From NCBI RefSeq assembly GCF_002483205.1, contig NZ_DLHM01000001.1, positions 124,001-188,000 of the forward strand: a stretch of 64,000 bases of DNA, written 5' to 3'. The notes under the pieces are model-generated. The model did not search any database. It was not told where the DNA came from and saw only the letters and a list, made by a program, of their open reading frames with translations. The stretch is from Flavihumibacter sp. UBA7668 (GTDB taxonomy: Bacteria; Bacteroidota; Bacteroidia; Chitinophagales; Chitinophagaceae). This document shows positions 27,231-35,465 of this stretch, piece by piece. The number at the start of each line of letters is the position of its first letter. Position 1 is the first letter of the stretch. The position numbers and the translations under genes were made by a program.

Positions 27231-27896
27231 ATGCAAATAAAAGATTTATTAATAAGAATAGATTTTGTTATCTCTAAGGGAACAACAGCTCTGGCACATA
27301 AAAAATATTCCGACATGGGTTCTGACTATGTTGAAACAGGGCAGTATGCTGGTTTTCGGTCTTCTTCCATGTCAGTAATATCTTCTATTTTTGGAGAAAG
27401 CCATACTTACTTTAAAGAATTTGATAGACAAGTTAACAACAGTTATGTTTACAATATCGAAGCTGGCATTAATATCCTGCAATCATTACGTCATGAAGTA
27501 GAACAAGGCTGGTTAACAACATTTAAAAAACTTGTAACCGCTGAAGTGTTTTCCGACTTTCTGGAAATGAGCAAATATTTTCTTGACGAAAGCTATAAAG
27601 ACCCTGCCGCAGTAATGATTGGCTCTGTATTGGAAGAAAATTTAAGACAACTTTGTAACAATCATTCAGTAGACACATTTATAATTAAAGGTTCTGACAC
27701 AGTTAACAAAAAGGCTGACCAATTGAATGTAGACTTAGCAAAGGCAGGTGTATATGGAGTATTAGAACAAAAAAGTGTAACCGCTTGGTTGGACCTTAGA
27801 AATAGGGCTGCTCATGGAAAATATAATGATTATACAATAGAACAAGTGAAATTAATGTATCAAGGTGTGTTCGATTTTATTACAAGAATACAATAA
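27231..27896 (+). CDS. HEPN-domain protein
   Basis: 221 residues, all-helical. The C-terminal third carries RNRAAH at residues 190-195, the R-x4-H motif that forms the active site of many HEPN ribonucleases. It is preceded by the typical HEPN helix DPAAVMIGSVLEENLRQLC. HEPN proteins often act as RNases in toxin-antitoxin and abortive infection systems. It shares a cassette with the Gly-rich hydrophobic protein upstream and is followed three bases later by spacer C. The nuclease role is inferred from the motif. Confidence 0.72.
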   Translation: MQIKDLLIRIDFVISKGTTALAHKKYSDMGSDYVETGQYAGFRSSSMSVISSIFGESHTYFKEFDRQVNNSYVYNIEAGINILQSLRHEVEQGWLTTFKKLVTAEVFSDFLEMSKYFLDESYKDPAAVMIGSVLEENLRQLCNNHSVDTFIIKGSDTVNKKADQLNVDLAKAGVYGVLEQKSVTAWLDLRNRAAHGKYNDYTIEQVKLMYQGVFDFITRIQ

Positions 27897-27898
27897 AA

Positions 27899-27961
27899 CT
27901 ACCGCTAACAACAAAGCTTCGTCGGGTGCGAAGCACCAACGATGAAGCCAATGTTGCACGG
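27899..27961. repeat. Palindromic cassette spacer C (short attC-like)
   Basis: A compact site of about 63 bases: CTACCGCTAACA at the left, CCAATGTTGC at the right, and a strong internal stem GCTTCGTCGGGT (27916-27927) with ACCAACGATGAAGC (27935-27948) separated by seven bases. This is the closest of the four to the classical short attC layout. It lies three bases after the HEPN gene stop. Confidence 0.65.
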
Positions 27962-28209
27962 AAGCTTCGATAGCCGGGCAATTACTTATGGGGATTGAAT
28001 AGTAGAAGTTATTGGTGTAATAAATGAAGCGGGAGGATGTGACTGATCTGTTGCTGTAACATTGATCTGCTTTCTTTCTTAGGAGAGCTAATTTTCCAGG
28101 GTCTGGATTTATTTACTGACAATTTTACGTGTTTTTCTTTGGTAATGGATATAGGTTTCCCTGGCCGGTTGGGCAAATTGTTTTCAAAGAGTCGACTTTG
28201 CAATAGATG

Positions 28210-29126
28210 TTACTTACTCATTAATTCAATAGGTGGCCCCCGATGATCAAAATCCATCACAAGTTGCATGCGGCCTTTTTTGCAACAGGGACAGATCGAA
28301 TCAAGGGGTACGGATAGTTCTGAAGCAGGCTCCTCTTTTTGAACGCGGTTCTGCTCTGGTGTTAATTGTTCCCGGATCGTTGTAAGTGTTGCTTGCTTTA
28401 CCGCATTACTCAACATCCCATAATGCCGGATCCGCACAAAACCTTTAGGCAGGATGTGCAGCGCAAAGCGACGAATAAATTCTACTGCAGATAAACTGAT
28501 TTCTTTTTTTACACCCGCATGTCGGTAATCTTTGTAAGTAAACTGAACAGTCTGCTCATCAACTCCTGTAATGCGATGATTGCTGATTGCAATCTTATGG
28601 GTATAGCGTCCCAGGTATTCAATCACCTGGTCAGGACAACCGAAAGGACGTTTTGCATATACTACCCAGGGGGTAGCAAAAAGCTGGTTGAAAAATTCCG
28701 GTGCCTGCTCCGGAAATACTTTTCGCAAACCAGCCACGTACCTTGCCCGGAATACGGCACTCAGGGCTTTTACCGGATACAGAAACTTGCCTTTGCAGCG
28801 GGTGCTTTTCCAATGGCCGGTGGAAGTAATGCCACCACCCGGAAAGATACAATGCAAGTGCGGATGCAGCGTAAGTGTTTGCCCCCAGGTATGCAGGATG
28901 CTGATCATGCCGGTTTATACAATGCCAATTGATTGATGGCTTCCGGCAAAGTAAACACCACATGGTAGTACGGAACAGGCAATAGTTCTTCCTGCCGGGC
29001 CGCCATCCAGGCTTCCCGTTGCTGCCCCTGGCACTTGGGACAATGGCGATTGCGGCAACTGTTATAACTAATACGCAGATGTCCACAGCTGTCGCATTGA
29101 TCAATATGCCCACCGAGCGCTAAGAC
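28210..29126 (-). pseudogene. IS91-family HUH transposase, broken
   Basis: The N-terminal zinc-binding part (HIDQCDSCGHLRISYNSCRN, RHCPKCQGQQREAWMAARQE) lies at 28905-29126. The catalytic part with the HUH motif (TLHPHLHCIFPGGGI) and the Tyr-bearing YLGRYTHKIAISNHRI lies at 28210-28908 in another frame. Between them a segment present in copies 2 and 3 (AWSTxQSF, SDPKHLxAQTG) is missing. The N-terminus is joined directly to the end of the recombinase frame. The protein cannot be made intact. Confidence 0.85.
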
Positions 29127-29945
29127 AGGTTGTGCAACATGTAAATAAATCATGGTGGTATCGATGCTCTCATGACCCAGCAGTTTTTGAATGGTCATAA
29201 TATCGATGCCTGCTTCCAATAAATGCGTGGCATAAGTATGGCGAAGTGTATGAGCCGAAACTTACTTCAATAGCAGGATCGCCTTTGCCATTGAAGAGCC
29301 ACTTTACGGGACGTTCGTCATCGATGTATTTTTGAAGACCAGCAGTTAAAACAGCCCCAATGGGAACATAGCGATCTTTTTTGCCCTTGCTTTGCCGGAT
29401 ATGCAACATACGGCGGTTCAGATCAATGTCAACAAGTTGCAGGCTGCGAACTTCCATGCAGCGAAGACCACAGTCGTACAGTAAAGCGATAAGAATCAGG
29501 GGTATTATCTGCTAAGTACCACCGGAAGTTTATCTTCCCGTTGAATAGCGGGAAGAGCAATACGTTTGTGATCCAGCCCTTCCAGCCGGAAAACAAAGCG
29601 AAGGCCGAAAACAGTGTGTTTGAACTAGGATTCAGAGGGCGTATTGTGTTGCTGTTGCAGTAGATACAGATAAACTTCAATCTGATCTTCATCAAGTTCG
29701 GTTGGCAGCATGTTGAAATGCAAGGCCATCTGTGCAACGTGTCGGGCATAATTGTTAAGGGTGCTTTCACTTCTGCCGGATGTTTTCATACGAAGCTTAA
29801 GGCACTTGAATAAATCATGAAAACCAGCTACTTTTGCACGGCTTGTGCAACCAGTGTGGAAGGACGCAGAGAACGGTTTGCAGTAGACATAATTTTGATT
29901 TTTGGTGAAATCAAAAGCTACAAACCGTTCCCCAAATTTGAGCAC
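29127..29945 (-). pseudogene. Tyrosine recombinase associated with the IS91-like element, broken
   Basis: Three frames carry successive parts of one integrase. The N-terminal SAM-like domain (SESTLNNYARHVAQMALHF) is followed by the start of the catalytic domain (CMEVRSLQLVDIDLNRRML, QSKGKKDRYVPIG). Across a frameshift near 29265 comes VSAHTLRHTYATHLLEAGID, with the His-x-x-Arg box, and then LLGHESIDTTMIYLHV with the catalytic Tyr region. At least two frameshifts inactivate it. Recombinase genes next to IS91-type transposases are known in Bacteroidota. It is not an integron integrase on what can be read. Confidence 0.82.
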
Positions 29946-29969
29946 GAAAGGCTACCGAAGGTTTAGTAC

Positions 29970-30166
29970 AACAAAGGGCTTGGCGTCAGTGGAGCGCGGC
30001 GAACAAATAATCAGCTTTTACTATAAATCAACATTTAATCAGGCTGCTGAATAAAATTCAAATTAAGTATCGAAATTCAACATTAATAAATTTATGGGCA
30101 ATGGTTCAGGCGGGACATTAATAATTTCCCCACCGAACGCCAAGCCCCGAACCTTGGTTGCAATTA
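29970..30166. repeat. Palindromic cassette spacer D (attC-like)
   Basis: Arms GGGCTTGGCGTCAGTGG (29976-29992) and CCACCGAACGCCAAGCCC (30130-30147) pair with a single bulge and one mismatch. The left half (29988-30015) matches spacer A, and a later stretch GCTGCTGAATAAAATTCAA matches GCGGATGAATAAAATGCAA of spacer A. The right end is TTGGTTGCAATTAA. Its left flank is the end of IS91-like copy 1, which probably replaced the usual CGCTAACA end. Confidence 0.68.
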
Positions 30167-30201
30167 AACGACTGCCTATTACTATTAATATCTTTTAATT
30201 T

Positions 30202-31356
30202 ATGAACCGTGCATTGATATATTTTGCGACATCTTCTTTCCTGCTAATGTTCGCTGTTTTATCTTCCTGCCAAAACACAAACAACAAAATATTTGACAAT
30301 CAGGTTGTGCCCTTAAACATTTTTTACAAAAAAAATTTATATGAAGTCGAGCGACAATGGGTAACGCTAAAAGAGGATAAATTAAAAATACAATTATCCG
30401 TGTTTATACATATGCCTGTTCTTACTGATAGTACAGTCAAAAGAGAAATATTACCTATAAAAGATTGGCAGGTAAAACATTTTGATGCCACCTCTACTAA
30501 AGTAGGATCGCAAATAGCAAACAAGGCTTCCAAAGGTATATATGATGGTGCTGTAAATGGAAAATCTATCAATAAGAAATTTCCAATTCTGATTTTTGGG
30601 CCAGGACTAGGCTGGTTGTCAACAGATTATTATAATATACTACTCCCATTGGTTAGGCAAGGAATTATAGTCGCATGCATATCAGCTACTCCTATTTCAA
30701 AAACAGTTTACTTTCCTGAAGGTCAATATAATATTGTAAATAAAACAGAAGTGGACTACACTAGAAATGCTGAATATCTGAGTTTTGCAACAAATGAGTT
30801 ACTAAAATTAGCTCAGGAAAATAATAGTATTCTGTTCTCTAAAATAGACACTGAAAAAGTAATTGCAGGCGGTCATTCAATTTCTGGTGCGTCGGCGTTG
30901 CTGGCTGCTAATACAAACAAGAATATCAAAGCAATAATAAACCTTGATGGAGATGTAAATGAAGAATTTACGAACATAAGGCCTCTTCAGTCCATCTTAT
31001 ATATTACTTCCCAGCCTCCGGGTGTTTCTGATACTACAGTAGATGCATGGCTGGATGATAGAAGCGAAAAAAGAAGGGATAATAGTTACATCAATAATTC
31101 TTCCCTTGCTCACAATTCATTTAGAATTAAGGTTCCAAATATGTATCACTTGGATTTCTTGGATATTTCAATGTTAAAGGATAGTATAGAACAAAAATTC
31201 AGACGAAATAGATTTGGACTCATAAGACCAGAATTAGCAAATGCAATTGTGGTAAATGCAATAAACCTTTTTGTTGAAACTAATTTCGAGAATAAAAATG
31301 ATTGGGATAATTTTAAATTAAACTACAAAAATATTTATCTTAACATTAAGAAGTAA
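30202..31356 (+). CDS. Lipoprotein alpha/beta hydrolase (PAF-acetylhydrolase-like)
   Basis: 384 residues with a lipoprotein signal (lipobox LSSC). The alpha/beta hydrolase fold is shown by the oxyanion strand FPILIFGPGLG, the nucleophile elbow GGHSISGA (G-x-S-x-G) and the acid strand AIINLDGDV. A later MYHLDFLD His would complete the triad. The order resembles platelet-activating factor acetylhydrolase-type esterases. It probably hydrolyses an ester or amide in the periplasm or at the surface. It follows spacer D by 35 bases; the second IS91-like copy begins four bases after its stop, so its native 3' flank is lost. Confidence 0.75.
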   Translation: MNRALIYFATSSFLLMFAVLSSCQNTNNKIFDNQVVPLNIFYKKNLYEVERQWVTLKEDKLKIQLSVFIHMPVLTDSTVKREILPIKDWQVKHFDATSTKVGSQIANKASKGIYDGAVNGKSINKKFPILIFGPGLGWLSTDYYNILLPLVRQGIIVACISATPISKTVYFPEGQYNIVNKTEVDYTRNAEYLSFATNELLKLAQENNSILFSKIDTEKVIAGGHSISGASALLAANTNKNIKAIINLDGDVNEEFTNIRPLQSILYITSQPPGVSDTTVDAWLDDRSEKRRDNSYINNSSLAHNSFRIKVPNMYHLDFLDISMLKDSIEQKFRRNRFGLIRPELANAIVVNAINLFVETNFENKNDWDNFKLNYKNIYLNIKK

Positions 31357-31360
31357 CTGC

Positions 31361-32311
31361 CAATTCAATAGGCGGCCCCCCGATGATCAAAATCCATCAT
31401 CAATTGCATCCGGCCCTTTTTGCAACAGGGACAGATCGCTTCAATGGGTGCGAAAAGTTCTGAAGCAGGCTCCTCTTTTTGAACGCGGTTCTGCTCTGGT
31501 GTTAATTGTTCCCGAATGGTTGTAAGTGTTGTTTGCTTTATCGCATTACTCAACATCCCATAATGCCGGATTCGCACAAAACCTTTAGGCAGGATCTGCA
31601 GCGCAAAGCGACGAATAAATTCTACCGCAGATAAACTGATTTCTTTTTTTACACCCGCATGTCGGTAATCTTTCTAAGTAAACTGAACAGTCTGCTCATC
31701 AACTCCTGTGATGCGATGATTGCTAATCGCAATCTTATGTGTATATCGTCCCAGGTATTCAATCACCTGGTCAGGACCACTGAAAGGTCGTTTGGCATAC
31801 ACTACAAAGGGGGTAGCAAACAGCTGGTTGAAAAATTCCGGTGGCTGCTCCGGAAATACTTTCCGCAAACCAGCTGCATACCTGGCCCGGAATACCGCTC
31901 TTACTGCTTTTACCTGATAGAGAAACTTGCCCTTGCAGCGGGTGCTTTGCCATTGGACGGTGGAAGTAATGCCACCAGCCGGAATTACACGATGCAAGTG
32001 CGCATGAAGTGTGAGTGTTTACCCACAAGTATGCAGGATGCCAATCATGCCGGTTTGAGCACCAAGGTGTTTTGGATCCGATGCAAAGGATTGAACGGTG
32101 CTCCAGGCGGTAGAAAATAATAAGGTTTCCGGAAATGTAAACATGAAATGGTAGTACGGAACAGGCAATAGTTCATCCTGCCTCGCCGCCATCCAGGCTT
32201 GACGTTTAAGACGCTTAAATAAATCAGAAAAACCAGCTACATTAGCACATGCTTGTGCAACCAGTGTGGAAGGACGCAGAGAACGAAAGGCTTCCGAAAG
32301 TTTAGTGCAAC
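31361..32311 (-). mobile_element. IS91-like element, copy 2 (deleted)
   Basis: Nearly identical to the 3' part of copy 1 from the motif ATTCAATAGG onward. It keeps the transposase C-terminal regions, including EYLGRYTHKIAISNHRI, but frames are broken: TAAGTA-type changes interrupt VQFT-YKDY, and a stop codon precedes the HUH segment, which reads LHAHLHRVIPAGGI. Most of the recombinase and the terminal hairpin are gone, while the end motif CGAAAGGCTTCCGAAAGTTTAG remains. It retains the AWSTVQSFASDPKHLGAQTG segment missing from copy 1. Non-functional. Confidence 0.8.
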
Positions 32312-32346
32312 ATCGTATTGGGTGCAATATAAAATCATCCTTAAAA

Positions 32347-32705
32347 TTGGCAAAAATTAAACCATATAAACTTTCAGCGGAACAAATTATTCAGCTAATT
32401 GAACCAATGGGTGAATGTATTGCCACTGATAAGATTACCGTAAATGGTGAATTAATTGATTATATGGTTCGAGAAAAACCGACTTATGATTTTGATAGTG
32501 GTTGGCAATTTTATTCCGGGACAGAAGATCAAGACTATATATACAATACGCTAGTCTTGGATATGCAATAAGATTGTTAGAGAACTTGATAACACTTAGA
32601 AGTCCAGTAACACGAAACAGAATTATGGCAATCAGGGTTTTGGACAAATGGAAACAAAAAAATTGGTCGTTAGACATTGAGAATGAAATTAACCATTTAA
32701 GTTAG
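32347..32705 (+). pseudogene. DUF2185/Imm33-like fragment joined to the tail of another gene
   Basis: The first part (32347-32571) reads KPYKLSAEQIIQLIEPMGEC and FDSGWQFYSGTEDQDYI, a good match in pattern to the DUF2185 (Imm33) family seen among polymorphic-toxin immunity proteins. It stops early at VLDMQ. In another frame the next bases read IRLLENLITLRSPVTRNRIM and LDKWKQKNWSLDIE to 32705, which looks like the end of a different helical protein. No good start codon exists (a TTG at 32347 is possible), and the left side is the end of IS91-like copy 2. Most simply, both are relics brought together by deletion. Confidence 0.5.
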
Positions 32706-32730
32706 GTTGAACCAAATTCACTTTTTAACA

Positions 32731-33690
32731 ATGAGAAAGATATTTACTGCTATAATTTTGACACTCAGCTTTACCTGTCTAGGACAGAAAGTGGAGAGAG
32801 TTGTTGTAGCAAATGAAGATCCCTATGATTTATATGCAAACTTTGACAAAGACAGCACAACACTTTTCTATGAGAAAATTGTTCCAGAGAATAAACCAAT
32901 TGGCGTTATCGTTATTTTACCTGGTTCAGGAGAGCGAATTGAAGATGTTAAAAAACAAATTAATCTTCACAGGTTTGCAGTACAAAAGAACTTTTTAGTG
33001 ATATTTCCTTCCATTAATTGGGGAACAAATAAACATATACCTGAACACCAGTTTCTTGACACAATATTCAAGCAACTAGTAAATAAATACAAGGTACCTA
33101 AAGACAAATTTGTTCTTGGCGGATTTTCAGGTGGTGGGATGGTGGCATTGACATATACCGAAAAGGCGAATAAATATACTGACAGTACATTCATAAAACC
33201 GAAAGCTGTATTTGGTGTTGATCCTCCTCTAGACTATGCTCATTTATGGAAACATTGTGAAAATGACATTGAAAGAAATGTATCAGAGGCGGCTGTAATG
33301 GAAAGTAAATGGATAATTGATATGTACACTAAAGAATTTGGAGGGTCGCCTTATGAATTCAAAGAAAATTATATAAAATACTCCATCTTCTCATACGGTG
33401 AGCAAGATGGAGGAAATGCAAAGTATCTGAAAACAACCCCTATACTTTTATATACAGAGCCGGATATCATTTGGCAAATGCAGAACAGGCAAAGAGATTA
33501 CTACGATTTAAATTGCGTTGACATAGCTGCCATGATTAATTTTTTACAGATTCAGGGTAATAAAAATGCCAAACTGGTTGTGACAGAAAATAAAGGAAGA
33601 CGTTTAAACGGGTTGAAACATCCACATTCCTGGAGTATTATGGACTCAGAACAATGTTTAAACTGGATAATGCAACAGCTCTATAAATAA
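32731..33690 (+). CDS. Secreted alpha/beta hydrolase
   Basis: The ATG at 32731 gives 319 residues beginning with a signal peptide (MRKIFTAIILTLSFTCLGQ); an earlier in-frame ATG at 32707 adds eight residues. The fold is shown by IGVIVILPGSGERIED, the nucleophile elbow FVLGGFSGGGMVAL (G-x-S-x-G) and the C-terminal HPHSWSI, which offers the catalytic His. Substrate not evident. Its nearest relative in the window by plan is the lipoprotein hydrolase at 30202, but the two are not close copies. Confidence 0.75.
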   Translation: MRKIFTAIILTLSFTCLGQKVERVVVANEDPYDLYANFDKDSTTLFYEKIVPENKPIGVIVILPGSGERIEDVKKQINLHRFAVQKNFLVIFPSINWGTNKHIPEHQFLDTIFKQLVNKYKVPKDKFVLGGFSGGGMVALTYTEKANKYTDSTFIKPKAVFGVDPPLDYAHLWKHCENDIERNVSEAAVMESKWIIDMYTKEFGGSPYEFKENYIKYSIFSYGEQDGGNAKYLKTTPILLYTEPDIIWQMQNRQRDYYDLNCVDIAAMINFLQIQGNKNAKLVVTENKGRRLNGLKHPHSWSIMDSEQCLNWIMQQLYK

Positions 33691-33791
33691 ACTTTAAAAA
33701 TCCACGAATGAAACTATTCATGAACAAATAGTATTATAATAAATACAAGTTAACGCTAACTAAATGAACGCTACCTGCTAACGAAACATAT

Positions 33792-34175
33792 TTGGATATT
33801 TACGAAAAGTTCTTCCCACGAATTTTTTATAGAAAAACATGTGAAAATCAGAATACTTATATGGCGACAAGTTTTATTCATTCAATTGCCATATATAAGA
33901 ACAAACGAAGTGAAAAAATACTAAATTTTATCTTAAACAGAAAGCCGTTTATGTCGTGCCCTATTGATACCAATTATCTGAAACGAGAATTGGTGTTTGT
34001 TATCTGGAATAACCCTTGTGAGGCATATATAAACATTAGGAAACAAGTAGAAATGTCCGTAAACAAATATGAAGAAGATGATAAAATAAATCAAATCGAA
34101 ATACCACATTTAGAATTGGATAGTACGCTTTTTCCAAAGGGTAGTTCAAAAGAACCAGTAACGTGGTGGAACTAA
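33792..34175 (+). CDS. Unknown protein, start unclear (possibly 5'-truncated)
   Basis: A 127-residue frame from a TTG; the frame is open upstream to 33768 without any ATG, GTG or TTG in a better place. It reads FFPRIFYRKTCENQNTYMAT and ends LFPKGSSKEPVTWWN. No signal peptide, membrane segment or known motif is visible. Repeated GCTAAC words (in 33751-33782) lie just upstream, as at cassette boundaries, so the gene may have lost its 5' end to a rearrangement there. Low certainty that a protein is made. Confidence 0.4.
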   Translation: MDIYEKFFPRIFYRKTCENQNTYMATSFIHSIAIYKNKRSEKILNFILNRKPFMSCPIDTNYLKRELVFVIWNNPCEAYINIRKQVEMSVNKYEEDDKINQIEIPHLELDSTLFPKGSSKEPVTWWN

Positions 34176-34256
34176 ACCGGGTAAGCACCACCAAAAACAG
34201 TACAGAATATTTGCCGACAAAATGTTTAGAGCTCTATAAATTTTGAAATCAAGAAA

Positions 34257-35147
34257 ATGACATCAAGACGAGAATTTATTAAAAAAAGTACGGTATTAAG
34301 CATGGGGACGATTTTGACCCCAGAATTCTTTTCAAAAAGAAACTATAAATTGGGCTTACAACTTTATACCCTAAATAAAGAAATGAATACCGATTTAGTG
34401 GGAACATTGAAAAAAGTAGCTTCCATAGGTTATAAGGAAGTAGAAACATTTGGTTTTAACTGGGGAAATAGTACAGGTTATTGGAATTTCGAACCCAAAA
34501 ACGTAAAACAGGTTTTAGATGATAATGGACTGAAAACCATAAGTGGGCATTATAACTTAAACAACTTTATACTTCCAGACAAAAACGACGATGATTTGAA
34601 ACGCTATGTAGACGAATGTATCAAAGGAGCTTTAACATTGAAGCAGGATTATATTGTATGGCCTTGGTTGAACCCCGAATCTAGAACTATTGAGAAATTT
34701 AAACTCCTGGCAGAAAAACTCAACATGATTGGTGAACAAATAAAAAAAGCCAGTTTGCAATTGGCATACCACAATCATGGGTTTGAATTTGAAGAACAGC
34801 ATGGAGAAATTGGCTATGATATTATTCTAAATAATACCGACAGCGATTTAGTGAAAATGGAAATAGATTTATATTGGTTTTCACATACTTCAAAGTTGCC
34901 AGCACATCATTATTTTGAGAAATACCCAAAAAGATTTCCATTGGTACATTTCAAAGACATGGATAAAACTGATAGAGAACTTCATACAGTTCTCGGAACG
35001 GGCAGTATAAATTTTACACCTTATGTAGCTGACTATAAACTTGCTGGCGTAAAACACATTATGGTTGAACAGGGCAATAATTATGTACCTAATGCATTTG
35101 ATTGTATTGAGAGAAGTGCTAAGTATATGAAACAAAATTTAGTTTAA
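34257..35147 (+). CDS. Xylose isomerase-like TIM barrel protein (sugar phosphate isomerase/epimerase)
   Basis: 296 residues. The N-terminus SRREFIKKSTVLSMG has a twin-arginine motif, suggesting folded export by Tat. The rest is an AP-endonuclease-2/xylose isomerase-like barrel: KLGLQLYTLNKEM, IGYKEVETFGF, LAYHNHGFEFEEQ and FPLVHFKDMDK, with metal-binding type Glu/His positions and GVKHIMVEQGNN near the end. Family members act on sugars or cyclic polyols in the periplasm of Bacteroidota. It is a lone plus-strand gene with AT-rich flanks. Substrate unknown. Confidence 0.85.
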   Translation: MTSRREFIKKSTVLSMGTILTPEFFSKRNYKLGLQLYTLNKEMNTDLVGTLKKVASIGYKEVETFGFNWGNSTGYWNFEPKNVKQVLDDNGLKTISGHYNLNNFILPDKNDDDLKRYVDECIKGALTLKQDYIVWPWLNPESRTIEKFKLLAEKLNMIGEQIKKASLQLAYHNHGFEFEEQHGEIGYDIILNNTDSDLVKMEIDLYWFSHTSKLPAHHYFEKYPKRFPLVHFKDMDKTDRELHTVLGTGSINFTPYVADYKLAGVKHIMVEQGNNYVPNAFDCIERSAKYMKQNLV

Positions 35148-35465
35148 TAAAACGGGTGGCAGACAAATTATTAAATCGATATTTACCATTCTTCTCAAAT
35201 TTTTTATCCCAAAAAAAGAGACCGATCAACAATAGTTAGAGAAGTCCGAAGATTCCCGGCTCTACGAACAGGGTCATTCAGTTCCCAGATCCGATTTACT
35301 GTTTATTTACAAAATTTACATTTTTAATTACCATCCAAATCACCCAATCCGGAAAATATCAACCTAGATTCGATGTATCAATTTGAATGAATATGAAACA
35401 TGTAAAAACACCACCTATTAGCTAATCTTACGGCAACTTAAATATTTGTACTCTAAAAAGTAGAA
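35148..35465. other. Non-coding spacer with a repeated 37-base motif
   Basis: No gene is seen in these 318 AT-rich bases. It contains a 37-base motif at 35251-35287 (starting GATTCCCGGCTCTACGAACA) that recurs downstream of the next gene at 36564-36600 with six mismatches. A CTATTAGCTAAT word and the bases before 35465 may hold the promoter of the next gene. Confidence 0.5.

Larger units (their letters stand above)
28010..29966 (-). mobile_element. IS91-like element, copy 1 (degenerate, with tyrosine recombinase)
   Basis: A minus-strand element encoding a broken tyrosine recombinase followed by a broken HUH transposase. Near its outer end, GAACGGTTTG (29871-29880) pairs with CAAACCGTTC (29921-29930), and TTTTGATTT (29893-29901) pairs with AAATCAAAA (29908-29916) inside it, a terminus-like hairpin. 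The end motif GAAAGGCTACCGAAGGTTTAG is shared with copy 2. The 28010-28210 part has no recognisable gene; the left limit is approximate. Right after the element, spacer D begins. Confidence 0.7.

Noticed and set aside
28009..28203. 64-residue minus-strand open frame beyond the transposase
   Set aside because: No homology by eye and not present in copy 2; treated as terminal sequence of the IS91-like element.
28905..29945. Tyrosine recombinase motifs as an integron integrase serving the cassettes
   Set aside because: The frames are fused to and continuous with an IS91-type transposase, similar fragments recur in the other IS copies, and no IntI-specific extra helix could be read. It is also broken by frameshifts.
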